Assembly: GCA_018287875.1 (NCBI GenBank) | Contig: JAGVVL010000015.1 | Span: 3,472,001-3,536,000, forward strand | Direction: 5' to 3' | Source of the DNA: Nigrospora sphaerica | Taxonomy: Eukaryota; Ascomycota; Sordariomycetes; Amphisphaeriales; Apiosporaceae | DNA length: 64,000 nt | Part shown: positions 11,228 to 22,759 of the stretch, piece after piece | Layout of the letters: the number at the start of each line of letters is the position of its first letter | Position numbering within the stretch: position 1 is the stretch's first letter | Program-made: the position numbers and the translations under genes | Notes under the pieces: model-generated | Seen by the model: only the letters and a program-made list of their open reading frames with translations | What the model was told of the DNA's origin: nothing | Databases searched by the model: none

Positions 11228-13058
11228 TTACCCCCTCAACCTCATGCGGACGCGGGGACCCTCTTGGCGCAGGAAGAAGCCGTTGCGGACCCACCAGTCC
11301 TTGTGAGTGTCGAGGATTTCAAAGTCGTAGCGCAGGAACAGGGCGGCGACGACCTTGTAGACCTCGACGAGGCCGAGGTGGCGGCCGAGGCAAACACGGG
11401 CGCCGGCGCCGAAGGTGAGGTCGGCGTCGAGCATGGCACGGCGGCGTGCAGCGAAGGCGGCCTCGGGCTCGTCGCCGGCACGCAGCCAGCGCTCGGGCCG
11501 GAAGGCGTCGGCGTCGGCGCCAAAGACGGCGCCATTGCGGCCCAGCACAAAGGGGTTCATGCCGACGCTCGTGCCGGGGGGCACGGGCGGTGCGCCTTCG
11601 GACTCGAGGACGACGAGCGGTGGCCCCTCGGACGAGGAGTCGGGCACGTACCGCGGTAGCGTCATGGCCACGCCCGGGTGCAGGCGTAGGGCCTCGCGCA
11701 CCACGGCCTCGAGATAGGGCAGCGCCCGCACGGCGGCGAAGGCGGGCGTGTGACGGTCGAGACCCGCGGCGCCGAGATCGGCCTCGAGCCGGGCGCGGAC
11801 TCGCGGCGTCCGCAGTACGTAGTAGAGCACCGCCTTGATGGCGATGGCGGTCGTGTCGGCGCCGGCGAGCATGTTGATGGCGAGGTAGCCGAGGACCTGG
11901 CGGTCGTCGACAACGTCAGGGTGGTCGTGCTTGGCGCGGATGAAGCGGTCGAGGAAGTCTGTGTTGTCGTCGTTTTCCTCCTTGCCGTCGGCGGCGTCCT
12001 TCCCTTCCAAGTCGCGGTACCGATCCTCAACGTACTGAAGCGTCGGCCCCAGCAGCACCGTTGCGCCTCCCACGGGGCACATGGGGTTCTTGTCGATCCA
12101 GCGGTCCAGCCAGGGCAGCTGACTTACACTCGCTAGGTAGTCGGACCCGATGTCGGCCATCCAAAGCCGGCCATCAAAATCGCCCCCGGCCTCGAGGTAG
12201 CCGAAACGTTTGCTGAAGGTGATCTGTCCGATGACGTCCCACGCGTCTGTATCCCTCTCACCCTCTCACCACCCTTGGTCAGCGGGGTGGTTGCGCGCGT
12301 CACTCATCCCTCCTCCCCCTCGCCCCCCTCCTCGTCATGTCGCGCGCAGGGGAGACAACTCACACATCTTGATCCATAAGCCGAGGTCGAAGGCGGGCCC
12401 GTACGCGCCCTCGGCCCCGAGAAAGCCGGCTTCGAGCTGGTGGCACAGGAGGCCGAGGGTCTTGTCGATGCGGCCCTCGAGCTGCAGGATGGCGGTGAGG
12501 GAATAGAGCTTGGCGACGGGCCGCTTGGCGCGGGCGTGGGCAGCCGGGTCGACGAGGCTGAAGAGGTTGTAGATGACGCGACCACCGACGACGCTGCTGG
12601 CGGGCGGGTAGAAGTCGGTCTTGCGGTAGCGGCCGTCGGCTCCGTAGATAGTCCGGATGAGGTCGGGCCGGTCCAGCTCGAGGTGGTTAGGGCCTGTCCG
12701 GACGACGGGGCCGTAGCGCGCGTGCGTCCGGAGGTTGACGAGATGGATGTCGCCCCGCAGCGTGTGATAGAAGCGCCAGAGGTTGGTCCACTCTGAAAGT
12801 CGGGGCGGCTGTTAGCTCTCGGGCTTTTCAGAATGAGGGACGAAGGGGGTGAGTAGGCTGCTACCACTTACTGGCCAGAAAGGGGCCCGGATATCGGCGC
12901 AGCGGCGAGCGATAGTGCGCGATGACAGCCCATACGGCGTACAAGGCCACGAGCAGGGCCGCGGCGACGGGCCACGACGGCGGTATCCGTTCACCCGCAG
13001 GTTGCAGCGCTTGACTCGGGCGCAGGCTCCGAATCCAGGCGAAGTCGGGGTCGAGCAT
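11228..13058 (-). CDS. Cytochrome P450 monooxygenase (pisatin demethylase-like class)
   Basis: ER-anchored haem monooxygenase. Three exons on the minus strand, 13058-12872, 12792-12364 and 12246-11228, give 544 aa; both joins recreate conserved P450 text (FLAKWTNLWRF and IKMYAWDVIGQITFSKRFG). A membrane helix at about residues 28-48 (WPVAAALLVALYAVWAVIA) is followed by the proline hinge RRYPGPF. The I-helix has AGADTT, the K-helix EALR supplies the ExxR motif, and the haem loop FGAGARVCLG places the Cys ligand at about 491. Overall pattern fits the group containing pisatin demethylase and trichothecene oxygenases, but the substrate cannot be read from sequence. It could belong to detoxification or secondary metabolism; the flanking genes do not form a recognisable biosynthetic cluster. 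Confidence 0.92.
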
Positions 13059-14339
13059 AGTACGAGATCTGCAGGTCCGCAGCGCCTACTTCGCCTCGCT
13101 TTCGGGTATTGGTCAGCCTGCAGGTCGAAACGTGGGATTGTGAGCGGGCTGTGAAAAGCGAGTGTAACGCGGCCGCCAATTGATTGCCCTGATGGACGTG
13201 ACTTTTGCCTTGCTCAGGGAAAAAAGGCAGGTCACATATCCGAGAGGGGGAAGGAGGGGGGAACTGCATTATTTTGCGACGAATACGATGCGTCGTGGTT
13301 CCCTTATGCGGCAAATGGCGCAATCGCAGCTTCCTATCGAGATTGCTTTTGCGCGGCCGAGGCAGGCCTGGCTGTTCCATGCGTAATAGGAATGGATTGA
13401 TCGCATTGTGGGCTGCATAAGTACCTACCTACATGTGCCTACATAGTAGGTAAATACAACTAAAGAGGCCCCTCTTTCCCTTCCCCGCGCCCGGTTCCGG
13501 CTCCATATTGCGTTGGAATCCGTTCCGAGCCCTATTGGTGGAGGCCCCCGAGCGGGCTATTCTAGTCTGTGGAACCAGATCTGACGGATCGGATATCGCA
13601 CCCGTTGCGTTTTTTTTGCGGCGCATTGGCGACCGGGGTGTGAGCGGCTTTCCGGCCGCTTTCAAGGGCCTGATTTGCTTTCCGTCGTTGCACGTGCCGA
13701 GGCCGCTTTGTGAGCGGATGCGTTTTCCGCCATTGCGACCTTCCTTATTTTTTTTTCCACTTTGTTCTTTTCGCGCAAGGTGGGAAAAGAGAAGGCTTGC
13801 TTGTGACAGGGATTCCAAGTAAGAAACAAATGCTGACCAGTCATCGTCTCACCCCGCCCCCCCCTCTCGAGCCCGACGTCCAAATCCCGGCTCCCGTGCC
13901 CCGTCAACGAGGTGCTTCCTTCTCGTCAAGGCTGGGCTGGCTGGATACCGAACGCCCTTACGCCCGGGGCCTCAGTCCCACTCCCCCAAGAGAAGGAAGC
14001 TGACAAGGGAATAAGGAAAGGCGACAAGTCACAAGCATGAAGAGGCCGACGCCCCAGGGGCCCTTGCTTACCCAGGGAAAAAGACAGGAGACGGAACAGG
14101 GTGGGGGATGTCGGGGATGGCGGGGATGGCGGCCACGATCCCATGCGGCCGTCCGGCTCAGGCCTTCCGCCCGAGGGGGCTAAAACGAACACGCCCTCCC
14201 GCGCGCCGGCAGTGACTTCTGGAGGAAGGGATATATCTCCGTGGACAGGTCCCCTAGAAGACGCCCTCGCGGCGCGTGTCGAGGATCATCTCGCCATTTC
14301 CTCTCCTGCCTCCTCCCCTTGCCCCCCCCCCCGGAAACC
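13059..14339. other. Divergent promoter region (P450 / rhodopsin-domain gene)
   Basis: 1.3 kb between two divergently transcribed genes. It contains short T and C homopolymers (T run near 13610, C run near 14325) and an inverted TACCTAC...GTAGGTA motif near 13430-13452. No gene is seen. Confidence 0.5.
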
Positions 14340-15654
14340 ATGGTGACGGCCACGCCCATCGGTACTATTGGCGGCGAGGCTGGGTGGCTCCTTGCCATAT
14401 CATGGGCCACGACGGGCGCCGCGGCCATTTGCTTCCTGCTCCGGCTGTACACGCGCGTGATCGTGGTCAAGCAGTACGGCTGGGATGACAACATCTACAA
14501 TTTCTCGTTCGTAAGTCTGCCCAGGGCGTAGGGTGTGTGCCGACGACCGGGGCGGGGGTCACCTTGAGCATGCCGACAGCCACTTACAAGCCTCCCAGAT
14601 CCTACTCCTCGCCTGCACCATCATGGTTCACGTATCGACGCTGTACGGGCTGGGCCAGGACCAGCAGGTTATCTGGGAGGCCGGTCCGGACCGGCTAACG
14701 GCGGCGCTGCTGTACCTCATCATCGCGCAGATCTTCGGTGTGGCAACGATGGGGGTGGCCAAGGTGTCTCTGGGTTTGCTGCTGCTGCGGCTCGTGACGG
14801 TGCGGTGGCACCGCTGGGCCATCTGGGGCGCCATCGGGGGCCTGTTCGTCGTGACGGGCGTGACGTCCTTCGTCTTCGCCTTCCAGTGCTCGCCGCCGGC
14901 CTACCTGTGGGACAAGACGATCCGGGGCGGGCACTGCCCCATCCCCATCACGCCCTACGCCATCGTGCTCGGCACCGCCTGCGTCGTGGCCGATCTCTTC
15001 TTCGCCCTCTTTCCCCACCTTTTCATATGGCGCTTGAACCGCCCGCGCCGCGAGCGCGCCATCATCGCCGCTGCCATGAGCCTCGGCCTCGTTGCCGCCG
15101 CCTGCGGCGTCAAGCGCACCATCGGCCTCGGCGGTCTCGCGAGCGACAACTACACGCGCGACGCCGTGCCCACGTGCGCCTGGTCCATCGCCGAGCTCGC
15201 CATAACCCTCGTCTGCATCTCCGTGCCCGTCTGCCTCCCGCTGGCTAAGCAAGCCGCAGCCCGCCTGCGCAGTACTCGCCGCACCGCTACCGGGGAGGAC
15301 GACCCCTCGGCCGCCTCCTCGGGCGGCCTCAGCTCCGGGCCTAAGAAGAAGAATCCCCACCGCGGCGGTGTCTTCGCCCTGCGCACCTTTGGCGGCAGCC
15401 CCATCACCGGCCTGTCGAGCCAGTCGCGCCGCACTCAGGTGCGGTCCGAGGCCCGCGACGACGACGCCGAAAGCGAGCGCGCCTTGCGCCCGACGTCGAG
15501 CCCCGAAACGCGACCCCCACTCGAGCCAGGGCCCCACAGCTCTAAGGCCTCGCTCCCCATCGTGACCGTCTTTGTCGAGAGCGCAACCCAGACGGAGGAT
15601 GACGATCGGGGCCCGAGGTACCCAGAGAGGCCAATCGATTTGGAGAGGCAGTAA
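14340..15654 (+). CDS. Fungal rhodopsin-domain integral membrane protein
   Basis: Seven-helix membrane protein of the fungal 'rhodopsin domain' family (PF20684-like), often annotated as integral membrane protein; its biochemical role is unknown. Two exons, 14340-14510 and 14599-15654, joined in phase 0, give 408 aa. The ATG follows a C run at 14327-14338. Family hallmarks visible are the first helix with a following RLYTRVIVVKQYGWDDN, the loop YGLGQDQQVIW, a Cys-bearing extracellular loop FQCSPPAYLWDKTIRGGHC, and the last helices CAWSIAELAITLVCISVPVC. The C-terminal 150 residues are hydrophilic and Ser/Arg-rich, likely cytoplasmic. An alternative acceptor eight bases upstream (CAAG at 14590) exists but would break the frame. 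Confidence 0.85.
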
Positions 15655-16735
15655 GAAAAACCCAGCGAGATGCAGTTGAACCCGAATTGCCATGTTCCGT
15701 GACGTACCGCCAATGTGCATGATTGAAATTACACTGTTATCGCATCGTCTCTGTGAATGGCCTCCAGGATTAGTCTCTAGCACAGATGCACACGACTCTC
15801 CCCCAAGTAGTGAGGGGGTTTTCCCACTGAGCTGCCCTCGAGGCCCGCACTCGGTGTGATGAAGTCCAGCCCGTCCGCTCCACCCACCGTCAAGTCCGCC
15901 AACGCCGTCGCAAGCCGGTGCCAAAAGGATAGAAAATACCAATATTTCCGCTATTGCGCAAAAAGATGCGTCCGGACCTCGTCAGCATGTACCTAGGCCA
16001 CCCGACGCCACTCCCAAATCGCAAAAACAAGCCGCGAACAGTCCCGCCCCCGAGACACAAGAACACCCTGACCGAATCAGAAGCCGTCCAGCCCCGACTT
16101 GCAAATAGCGGGTTCTCCGAGGGGCGGGAGGCCGGTGCCCCTCGGCAGGTGCTTTGGCCCACTGTGAGTAATCCGCGATACCATTACCTATCCGTCTGCC
16201 GGGAACCCCTCTCGTCTTCCGAAACAGCATCATCCGAAATGCCGAGTCCCGCAACTCCCAGTAGTCAATATGCCTGCTGAGAGGAGGGGAACTTTAGGCG
16301 TGTACCACCGGCAGCGGTCGATGGGTGTACTTGAAGATAGAGAAAAGCGGTTTACTTCCCGAGGCCGCCTTGACGTAGAGAGGAAGTGGTGGAGGAGAAC
16401 CCGTGCTCCGTTTTCGAAATAGAGGCTTCGAGCCGAGTAACTCGAATACCTGAGAAGCCACGGCTTCGTCACGTCGAGTCCGGACCGCCGGTGCGCAAGG
16501 CTGTACCACAGATACGGAACCTTTGGTTTACCCACGTTGACTATATCATACCATCATTAGGCCGTTAACGAAATCAAAGGCTAGGGTTCTCTCCGCCCCA
16601 TAACAAACCCACGTCGCGTATCATACATTCTCTAGCGTACCCGTGTTTCGTTGCCCCCGCTCGCTCACTTTACACTTTCCTTAGTCTCTGCCTTCCTTCC
16701 AGGAGCACCCCAGTGACGACCCCTCACCTTCCCCT
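15655..16735. other. Convergent intergenic region
   Basis: Between the 3' ends of the rhodopsin-domain gene and the PCMT gene. No conserved ORF or RNA is recognised. Confidence 0.45.
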
Positions 16736-17314
16736 TCACGAACCCGCCGGCGCGTCCGTCAGCGGCACGTAGCGCACGCCGTAGCTCTTGGTCTTGCGGA
16801 CGGTGCCGTCGGCGTCCTTGTCGACGATCCAGACGTGCTGGTCGGCGGTGCCGACGGGGATGAACATGCGGCCGGGGGCGCGGAGCTGGCGGACGAGGGC
16901 GTCGGGCAGCTCGGGGGCTGCGGCGCCGACGTGGATGGCGTCCCAGCCGCCCTCGTCGGCATCACCGGCGGCGTCAGCGGGGGCCCCGGGGGCGCCGGCG
17001 GCGTCGCCGCCCACGGCGGGCTGGTCGTCAGCGGGCCGCGGCTCGGCCCAGCCGCGGCGGCCGTCGCCGACGCGGAAGCGGCAGCGGCCCGTCTCGAGGA
17101 GGGCGCGGCCGCCGGGCGACTTGGCGACGTTGCGCTCGCCCATGTCGCGCAGCGCCGCGATGTGCTCGAGGCCGACGACGACGCCGCCGTCGCCCACGAG
17201 CTCGGCGAGCACGTGCGTGAGGTAGCCCGAGCCGGAGCCGACGTCGAGGACGCGGCGGGGGCGGCCGGGGCGGCCCTCGACGCGGCGCCCGCGCCCGTCG
17301 TCGTCGTCGTCGTT

Positions 17315-17352
<38 letters not shown>

Positions 17353-17677
17353 GCGGCGGCGCCGGCACCGGCACCGGCGCGACGGTCCCGGCAAAGGCCA
17401 CCTTGGCCTGCGCGGCCGCCTTTTGGGGCTCGGCCGGCGGCGGCGGCAGCACATACTCGAGCAGGGCCTCGACGGCGCCGGCGTGCATGTGCGGCGCCGA
17501 GATGGTGGCGCCGTGGCCGAGGGGCTGCGGCGCGTCCTCGTACGGCGCCGCCGGCGCGTAGTCGGCGCGGTCCACGGCCAGGAAGGCCCGCTTGGCCGCC
17601 GGCGACCGCAGCAGCCCGTTGCTCCAGAGGTTCTCGATGAGCCCCGCGTTGGATGTGCCGCTGCTGTGCCACGCCAT
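16736..17677 (-). CDS. Protein-L-isoaspartate O-methyltransferase with poly-Asp insert
   Basis: AdoMet-dependent repair enzyme (EC 2.1.1.77) that methylates L-isoaspartyl residues in aged proteins. Single exon, 313 aa. The ATG at 17677 starts MAWHSSGTSNAGLIENL, matching the family N-terminus; the frame is open upstream but has no further ATG. Substrate-binding text YEDAPQPLGHGATISAPHMH is at about 46-65 and AdoMet motif I VLDVGSGSGY at 143-152; a C-terminal GGWDAIHVGAAAPELP segment is also typical. The usual length is near 230 aa, and the excess comes from two low-complexity insertions: a Pro/Ala stretch ending in a run of 12 Asp, Asn, 5 Asp (about 110-127) just before motif I, and an Ala/Gly/Asp-rich segment before GGWDAIHV. 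Likely cytosolic. Confidence 0.92.
17297..17350 (-). repeat. (GAC)n trinucleotide repeat coding poly-Asp
   Basis: Eighteen consecutive codons on the minus strand, 17 GAC (Asp) and one AAC (Asn), inside the PCMT gene. A pure trinucleotide tract of this length is prone to length change by slippage, always in multiples of one residue. Confidence 0.95.
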
Positions 17678-19298
17678 GGCGCTGCTGCTGCTGCTGCTGC
17701 GAGGTCGGCGGGCGTCGGGCGCGAAGCCGCCCGGCGACGACGCTGGTGTCGGTGGGTTAAGCCGGCGCGGGGGCCAAAGGTTGCGTGAGGGGCCGACGAG
17801 GCGGCGCGTGGGCCCAAGAATGCCGAGAAGCCCTCGCCGAGTCGAGCGGAAGGCTGGCAGTTTGACGGTGGAGGATTGGCGGTGCTGGGGTTGAGAGGCA
17901 GTGCGGTATCTCAAGTATCGAACCTGGGGTGACTGTGATGTGTACTTGGTAGTCGTAGGGAGGATGCAAGCTGTGCGAAGTCGGTAGTCATGAGCCAAGA
18001 GGTATCGTGCAAGCAAGTCACCTCAGACGTGGCGTGCCCAATGGTAATACGGCAATGGGGCAGCAAATAGAAACAACTAGCTGCCAAAGACGGGGACGAA
18101 CGAGGGTGCTGTTTGCCGTGCGCCACGACAAGTTAAACTACTTGTTACCTTCCGCCGAGGGCGTCGTCGCGAGGCTTCCACGGGGTGGCAAGTTGGCCAG
18201 CATCAGCCCGAAACGTACGATTACCACAACGAGACACGTCGTAATCCCCCCTCTCTGTTGCGGAGAACTGGAGAACCGGCTGATCATGGATCTATCTTCG
18301 GCGTCCGGGGGAGACTTGACATGGGGCCCGGTTGTGAAGGCCATGGCTATTGTGTTGACCTTGCGTCAAGGTCACGTCACGCCACGAGGCGTCCCGGGAA
18401 TGACTTCACCTCCTCCCCTACCAAGTACACGCTATGTACGGAGCTGGTTTCCCCGCCCTTCGCTTTCATTCTGGGGGCTGCGGGGTGCACATTCCCGGCG
18501 GCCAGTATTTTTCAGTCGTAGGCCTGCGTGTGGATAAGCTCAGCGCAGCAAACACCAAGAGCTCCCAAGTCCAAGTCCCGAACGGCACCAGAGCCAACAC
18601 TTGCCGGCGCCGGTGTCTTTTCCCGCGACCTGGGCCGAGGCGGGGAAGGGAAGAGGAGGGGCCCAAAAGGCGTGGAGCCGCGACCGTCGGGCGTGTGGGC
18701 CTTGTGCATTGTACTATCGTGAAGCCCACTCGCCAAGTGCCGATTTCCCCTTCCCAACCTGCGTAGATAAGAAGCCAGGGTTTCCATCCTTTCTCAGCTT
18801 CGGCGAAACGCCCAAGGATCCACAGTCTGGTTTCAGTCGCCCCTTCAAGTAAGGAAAAATAGGCACGCTCCGTCTCGTCGCCCGTGCTGGTGCTGGCCCA
18901 CCGTCGGCGCAATAGAGACCGGAGGGGGTGTAAATCTGTCTTGGTGCATGTTCCAGCAGGCCAAATGAAAACTGCACGTTTCTAGCTGTGGCCTACACCA
19001 CGGCGCAGCCGGGGAGCTTCGTAGCCTGTCCTGCGCACATCATTAATTATAATCTCATCCGACTGCGCCAAGGCCTAACCCTGAACGTGTCGCTACCCCC
19101 TCCAACGAGTCAAGTTTGCTTCGTTACCGTATTGCCAACTAGTCAACGATCTCATCCCTAGGATGGCCGGCTCTCGCCCCTAATTCTCTTGTGAATAGTC
19201 CAAGACACGAATGATACAGTTCCCCCAACGCCTATGCCAATGCCATGCGCTCCCGCGCTTCCCGGTTCTGCTGCCCCCGCACCCGTAGTGCCCTACGC
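17678..19298. other. Intergenic region
   Basis: 1.6 kb holding the PCMT promoter and the 3' flank of the Bsd2-like gene. A CAG/CTG tract at about 17683-17700 directly precedes the PCMT start. No gene is recognised. Confidence 0.45.
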
Positions 19299-20522
19299 TT
19301 ACACCACCCGCTCGCTCGGCTCGCCCGTGGCAATGATGGGCACGGGCAGACCGCGGTCGGGGCTCGTCAGCACCAGTATCTCGTGGCGCCTCGCCTTGAG
19401 GTAATCGCTGACGGCCCGGATGAGGATGAACCAGCCCACCACCATCAGGACGTACGCGACCCACTCCGAGCTGGCGAGGTCGCCGAGGCCTCCGCCGCTG
19501 CTGCCGTCGCTGCCGCCCGTCGCTACCGTGTTCGGGTCGAAATTGTGGCTGTTGGGGTCCGCCGGCTGCGCGTATCCGTCCTGCGGCGTGCTTCCCATGC
19601 TGTCGCCGCCGGCCGGCCCCTTCATGTAGAAACCGTATTGGATGAACGTGATGCCCAGGCCCGAGCGAGATCCGTTCTTGGCAGCGTGTGTCGAGTGCAG
19701 CAGGTAGGTGAGCAGGAAGCCGATGAAGGGCTGGAAGGTCATGGAGATGAGACCGTTCCAGATGAAGCTGAAGATGGAGCCCACGGGCATGCCGTCTATG
19801 TACACCTCGTCGGCGCCACCGAGGCCGGGCGCCAGAATCGTCGTCTCCCAGTACGGCGGGGCAGAATCGGCCGCAGCCTGTTCGTAAGTCTGCGTCACCC
19901 AAGTTAGTACGGGTCCGTGGGTAGCCGACTGCAAAGGGTACGTACCGGGGGCATTTCCTCGACAACCTTCTCCCTCTCGGGGCGGGCTGTCATGTTGGAG
20001 AAGACGCCATCCGACTGGATGCCGCCGCCGTAGATGCGACCCGAGGCTGCAGCATTGTTACCTGCCGCGGCCGCTTCCGACCAGTGGGCCGCTTGTGCCG
20101 AGGGAGGCGACGGAGGGGAGGACCGACTCGCATCGCCGGCGTTGTTGAGCGTATTACTTCGTACCAGGCGCTGCCGGTCGTCGGCCTCGTCGTCGCTGCT
20201 GTCGTCGTCGGCGTCGAAGGCGTCGGCGAGGGTGGGATCAACACCCTGCTGCGCCTGCCTCCTTCTCTCTAGCGACGAGGCCCGGGAGTGGAAGGACGGC
20301 GGCGGCGAGTTGGGCACCCGTCGAGCCGTTCGCAGAGCAGCGCGGGAACGTTCGAGGAGCGCATCGGGATCGTCGTTGTCCTGGGTGTTGACCTGCGCGT
20401 CGCATGTTAGTAGGGGGTGGAACGGGGCGGGCACGGGGCCGGCCGTGAGCGAAAGAGGCCGCCCGATAGACGGGCGCCAGTGACCGGGGCGATGGACGTA
20501 CCCGTTCGTAGTACCCGGGCAT
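19299..20522 (-). CDS. Bsd2/Ndfip-type membrane adaptor for the Rsp5 ubiquitin ligase
   Basis: Endosomal/Golgi membrane protein that recruits NEDD4-family ligase Rsp5 to transporters such as metal permeases (known for yeast Bsd2 and animal Ndfip). Three exons: 20522-20502 (only seven codons, MPGYYER), 20392-19946 and 19889-19299; both joins are in phase 0; 352 aa. The N-terminal half is acidic, Ser-rich and disordered. The WW-domain ligand PPTY (residues 155-158) is formed across intron 2, with two prolines in exon 2 and TY in exon 3. Family-specific text follows: AAADSAPPYWETTILAPG, then VGSIFSFIWNGLISM and THAAKNGSRSGLG. Three hydrophobic segments are seen at FSFIWNGLISM, FQPFIGFLLTYLL and WVAYVLMVVGWFILI. 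A Gly/Ser-rich loop precedes the last helix. Confidence 0.92.
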
Positions 20523-21862
20523 CTTGGCAGCGCGCAGGATTGACGATGGAAAAGAAATGAAATCGCCAAACGGAGATGGACGAAATGGCTCGCGAGCGAG
20601 TGGGTTCGCAGGTTCGCGGGTGGTGTTGATGGCGAAAGATGGAGTGTGACGACGAGCGTGGCGGTGCAAGTCGTTTGTAATGGGAGGTCAGCTCGCTTGG
20701 TCAGGTGGTGAAAGGCTGAAAGGTTGGGGCGGTTTGATGGTTTAGCCGCGGCAGGGCTTTAGGTTGGAAGGTTCGGAACAGTGGCGAAATGAAACGGGGC
20801 CAAAGTTGGGTGGAGGCCAGAGGAGACAAGTACCTATAGAGCGAGGGAGGGAGGGGAAAAGAAAGAGAGAAATGAAGGTGCTGCGTTAGCGGTGCTTGCG
20901 GATGAGGTTCGAAAAAGAGAGGGAATGACCGGGGAAGAAGGCGAAATGCAAGCAAGCGACCGGAGGAGACGGCAGTCGGGCAAATCCAAGTCGGGCAAGT
21001 CAGGGACCAGACCAGTGGGCGGATCGAGAATCTGGGCGAGATGATAGCGGAGGTGATGGGCCATGGAAGATCACACGGGCGGATCGAAGGGGGGCCATAC
21101 GAAGGGGCTCTCTGCCTGGCATGAAGAGACAAAGAGGCAACCTGGACATTCCCTGGGGCTGTCGGGCACTAGGGGTAGTAGGTAGGGCACAGGGGCGCGT
21201 GAGGTGGTTTACCCCCTAAGAAGCGTTGGCCAGCCAGGATAACAAAGCCCTGTGCCTCCCGCTTACCTAAACCAAAGGGGACACGGCCATCCAGGGTATT
21301 GGGCCAGTTGAGGGAGGACATGCTTGCCCCTGTTTCCAGAGGCTTCTCGCGGCTGTCTAAGCAGCGCTGGAAAGCGTGCAGGCAACAGGATAACGGACGA
21401 CTATGGTACTACGTACCGACCATCGCATTAGGTACCCGTTTGGGGCGGACGGTTGGACGGCTTCGGGAACCGAGAGGGACCGCCCCGGCTCTCACGGCTC
21501 TCACGGCACCTGGTGACTCTCAAGCGGGCTGTCGCTTTCGGACCTCTCGCTCCTGTTCGCTCTGCCCGGCAAATGGATGGACATGCGTGGAACTCTCTGC
21601 ACGCGCAGGGGTCAAGACGCTAAGATAAGTAAGCTTCCCGATAACGAGGCGGGACCGGCCAATGTGCCGCTGCATTCGGCTCCGTTATGCAATTGGAATA
21701 AACCAATAATTCAATGGTCGCGCCGCCCGCCCTGCAAATCTAGATGTCATGGATTGAAATGTTGGACTTTAGGACGCTGGCGATGCCGGTGCAACAACAG
21801 GTCGCCGTCTTTAGCCCATCGTCTCAGCCGCAGCCGCAGCCGCAGCTACAGCTACAGCAGCC
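20523..21862. other. Divergent promoter region (Bsd2-like / Cbp6-like)
   Basis: 1.3 kb between divergent genes, purine-rich on the plus strand from 20840 to 20930 and containing short CAG-type repeats just before the Cbp6-like start (about 21826-21860). No gene is seen. Confidence 0.45.
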
Positions 21863-22481
21863 ATGGCCAAGTCGAACCTGGTGCGTATTCCCTCTTCGGC
21901 TCGCTCTCTGCGCGCCCCCTCGCCCTGCCCATCTTTCTCCGCGCACCGAACCGACGCGACATGGTCGTTCCCGCTGACATGCCGTCGGTCCTCCAGAGCG
22001 CGCAGCTACACATTCTCCGGGCGCTCGCCAAGTGGCCCAAGGACGTGATACGCCCCCAGGTCCAGCTGCAGGATGTCCTGCGCAAGCGCTTCGAGGCCAA
22101 CCAGACGGGCCTGTCCGAGACGGAGCAGCTCAAGCAGGCCAACGCCTTGTACTCGCTGCTGGACAACCGCTACAAGAAGAAGGTACGTGGCTACGCCAAG
22201 GCAGAAAGAAAGTGCGGGACCGGATCATTACTTTGAGAAAGCAAGGGGAGGGGAGGTGTCGAGGGATGCATGACCACCGGAGCCTGTCTTCCCGTGGGTT
22301 GCGCGCGCAAATGCTAATGTGCCCCGTTGTCCCGCAGTACCCCATCACCGGCACTCTCCTGCAGCCCAAGAGCAACCCGACCTACTTCAAAGACCTGGTG
22401 AAAGAGCTGGACGAGGCCCCGAGCCGCAGCTGGACGGACCGCATGCTGTTGAGGCTCAAGGGTGTTGTGCGCCTGCAATAG
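21863..22481 (+). CDS. Cbp6/UQCC2-like complex III assembly factor
   Basis: Probable mitochondrial factor needed for cytochrome b synthesis and early complex III assembly, by resemblance to yeast Cbp6 and animal UQCC2. Proposed exons are 21863-21880 (six codons), 21997-22182 and 22338-22481, all phase 0, giving 115 aa. Matching features are an N-terminal helix ending ALAKWPKDVIRP, a middle LYSLLDNRYKKKYPI, and the strongly conserved C-terminal NPTYFKDLVKELDEAPSRS. The tiny first exon is inferred from the splice pair CTG|GTGCGT...CTCCAG|AGC. An alternative model starts at the ATG at 21961 within that intron, adding a short different N-terminus. Identification rests on motif resemblance only. 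Confidence 0.75.
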
Positions 22482-22759
22482 CGCAACGCACGACGTGGGA
22501 TCCACGGTCCCGGGGCTAGACAGGCCATGCCGGCCCAGGCATGTCGTAGAGTGTGGTCTCGACTTGGGGTCCTGAAGAGGAATGCGATGGAGAAGGACCA
22601 TACATTCGAGGCGCACTACGCCTGTGTATTCTAAACCACGAAACCAACGCCACAACGCCCGTATAATGCCGTTTTTTCCTCCCGCGCGCGCATACACGGT
22701 TGATAGACACACGGGGGTGGTCCGGCCTGGGTTCCCCCGGGTCCGGCCGGGACGGGCCC

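Noticed and set aside
14695..15942. 415-codon minus-strand frame opposite the rhodopsin-domain gene
   Set aside because: Antisense shadow; the plus strand has clear family motifs and splice sites.
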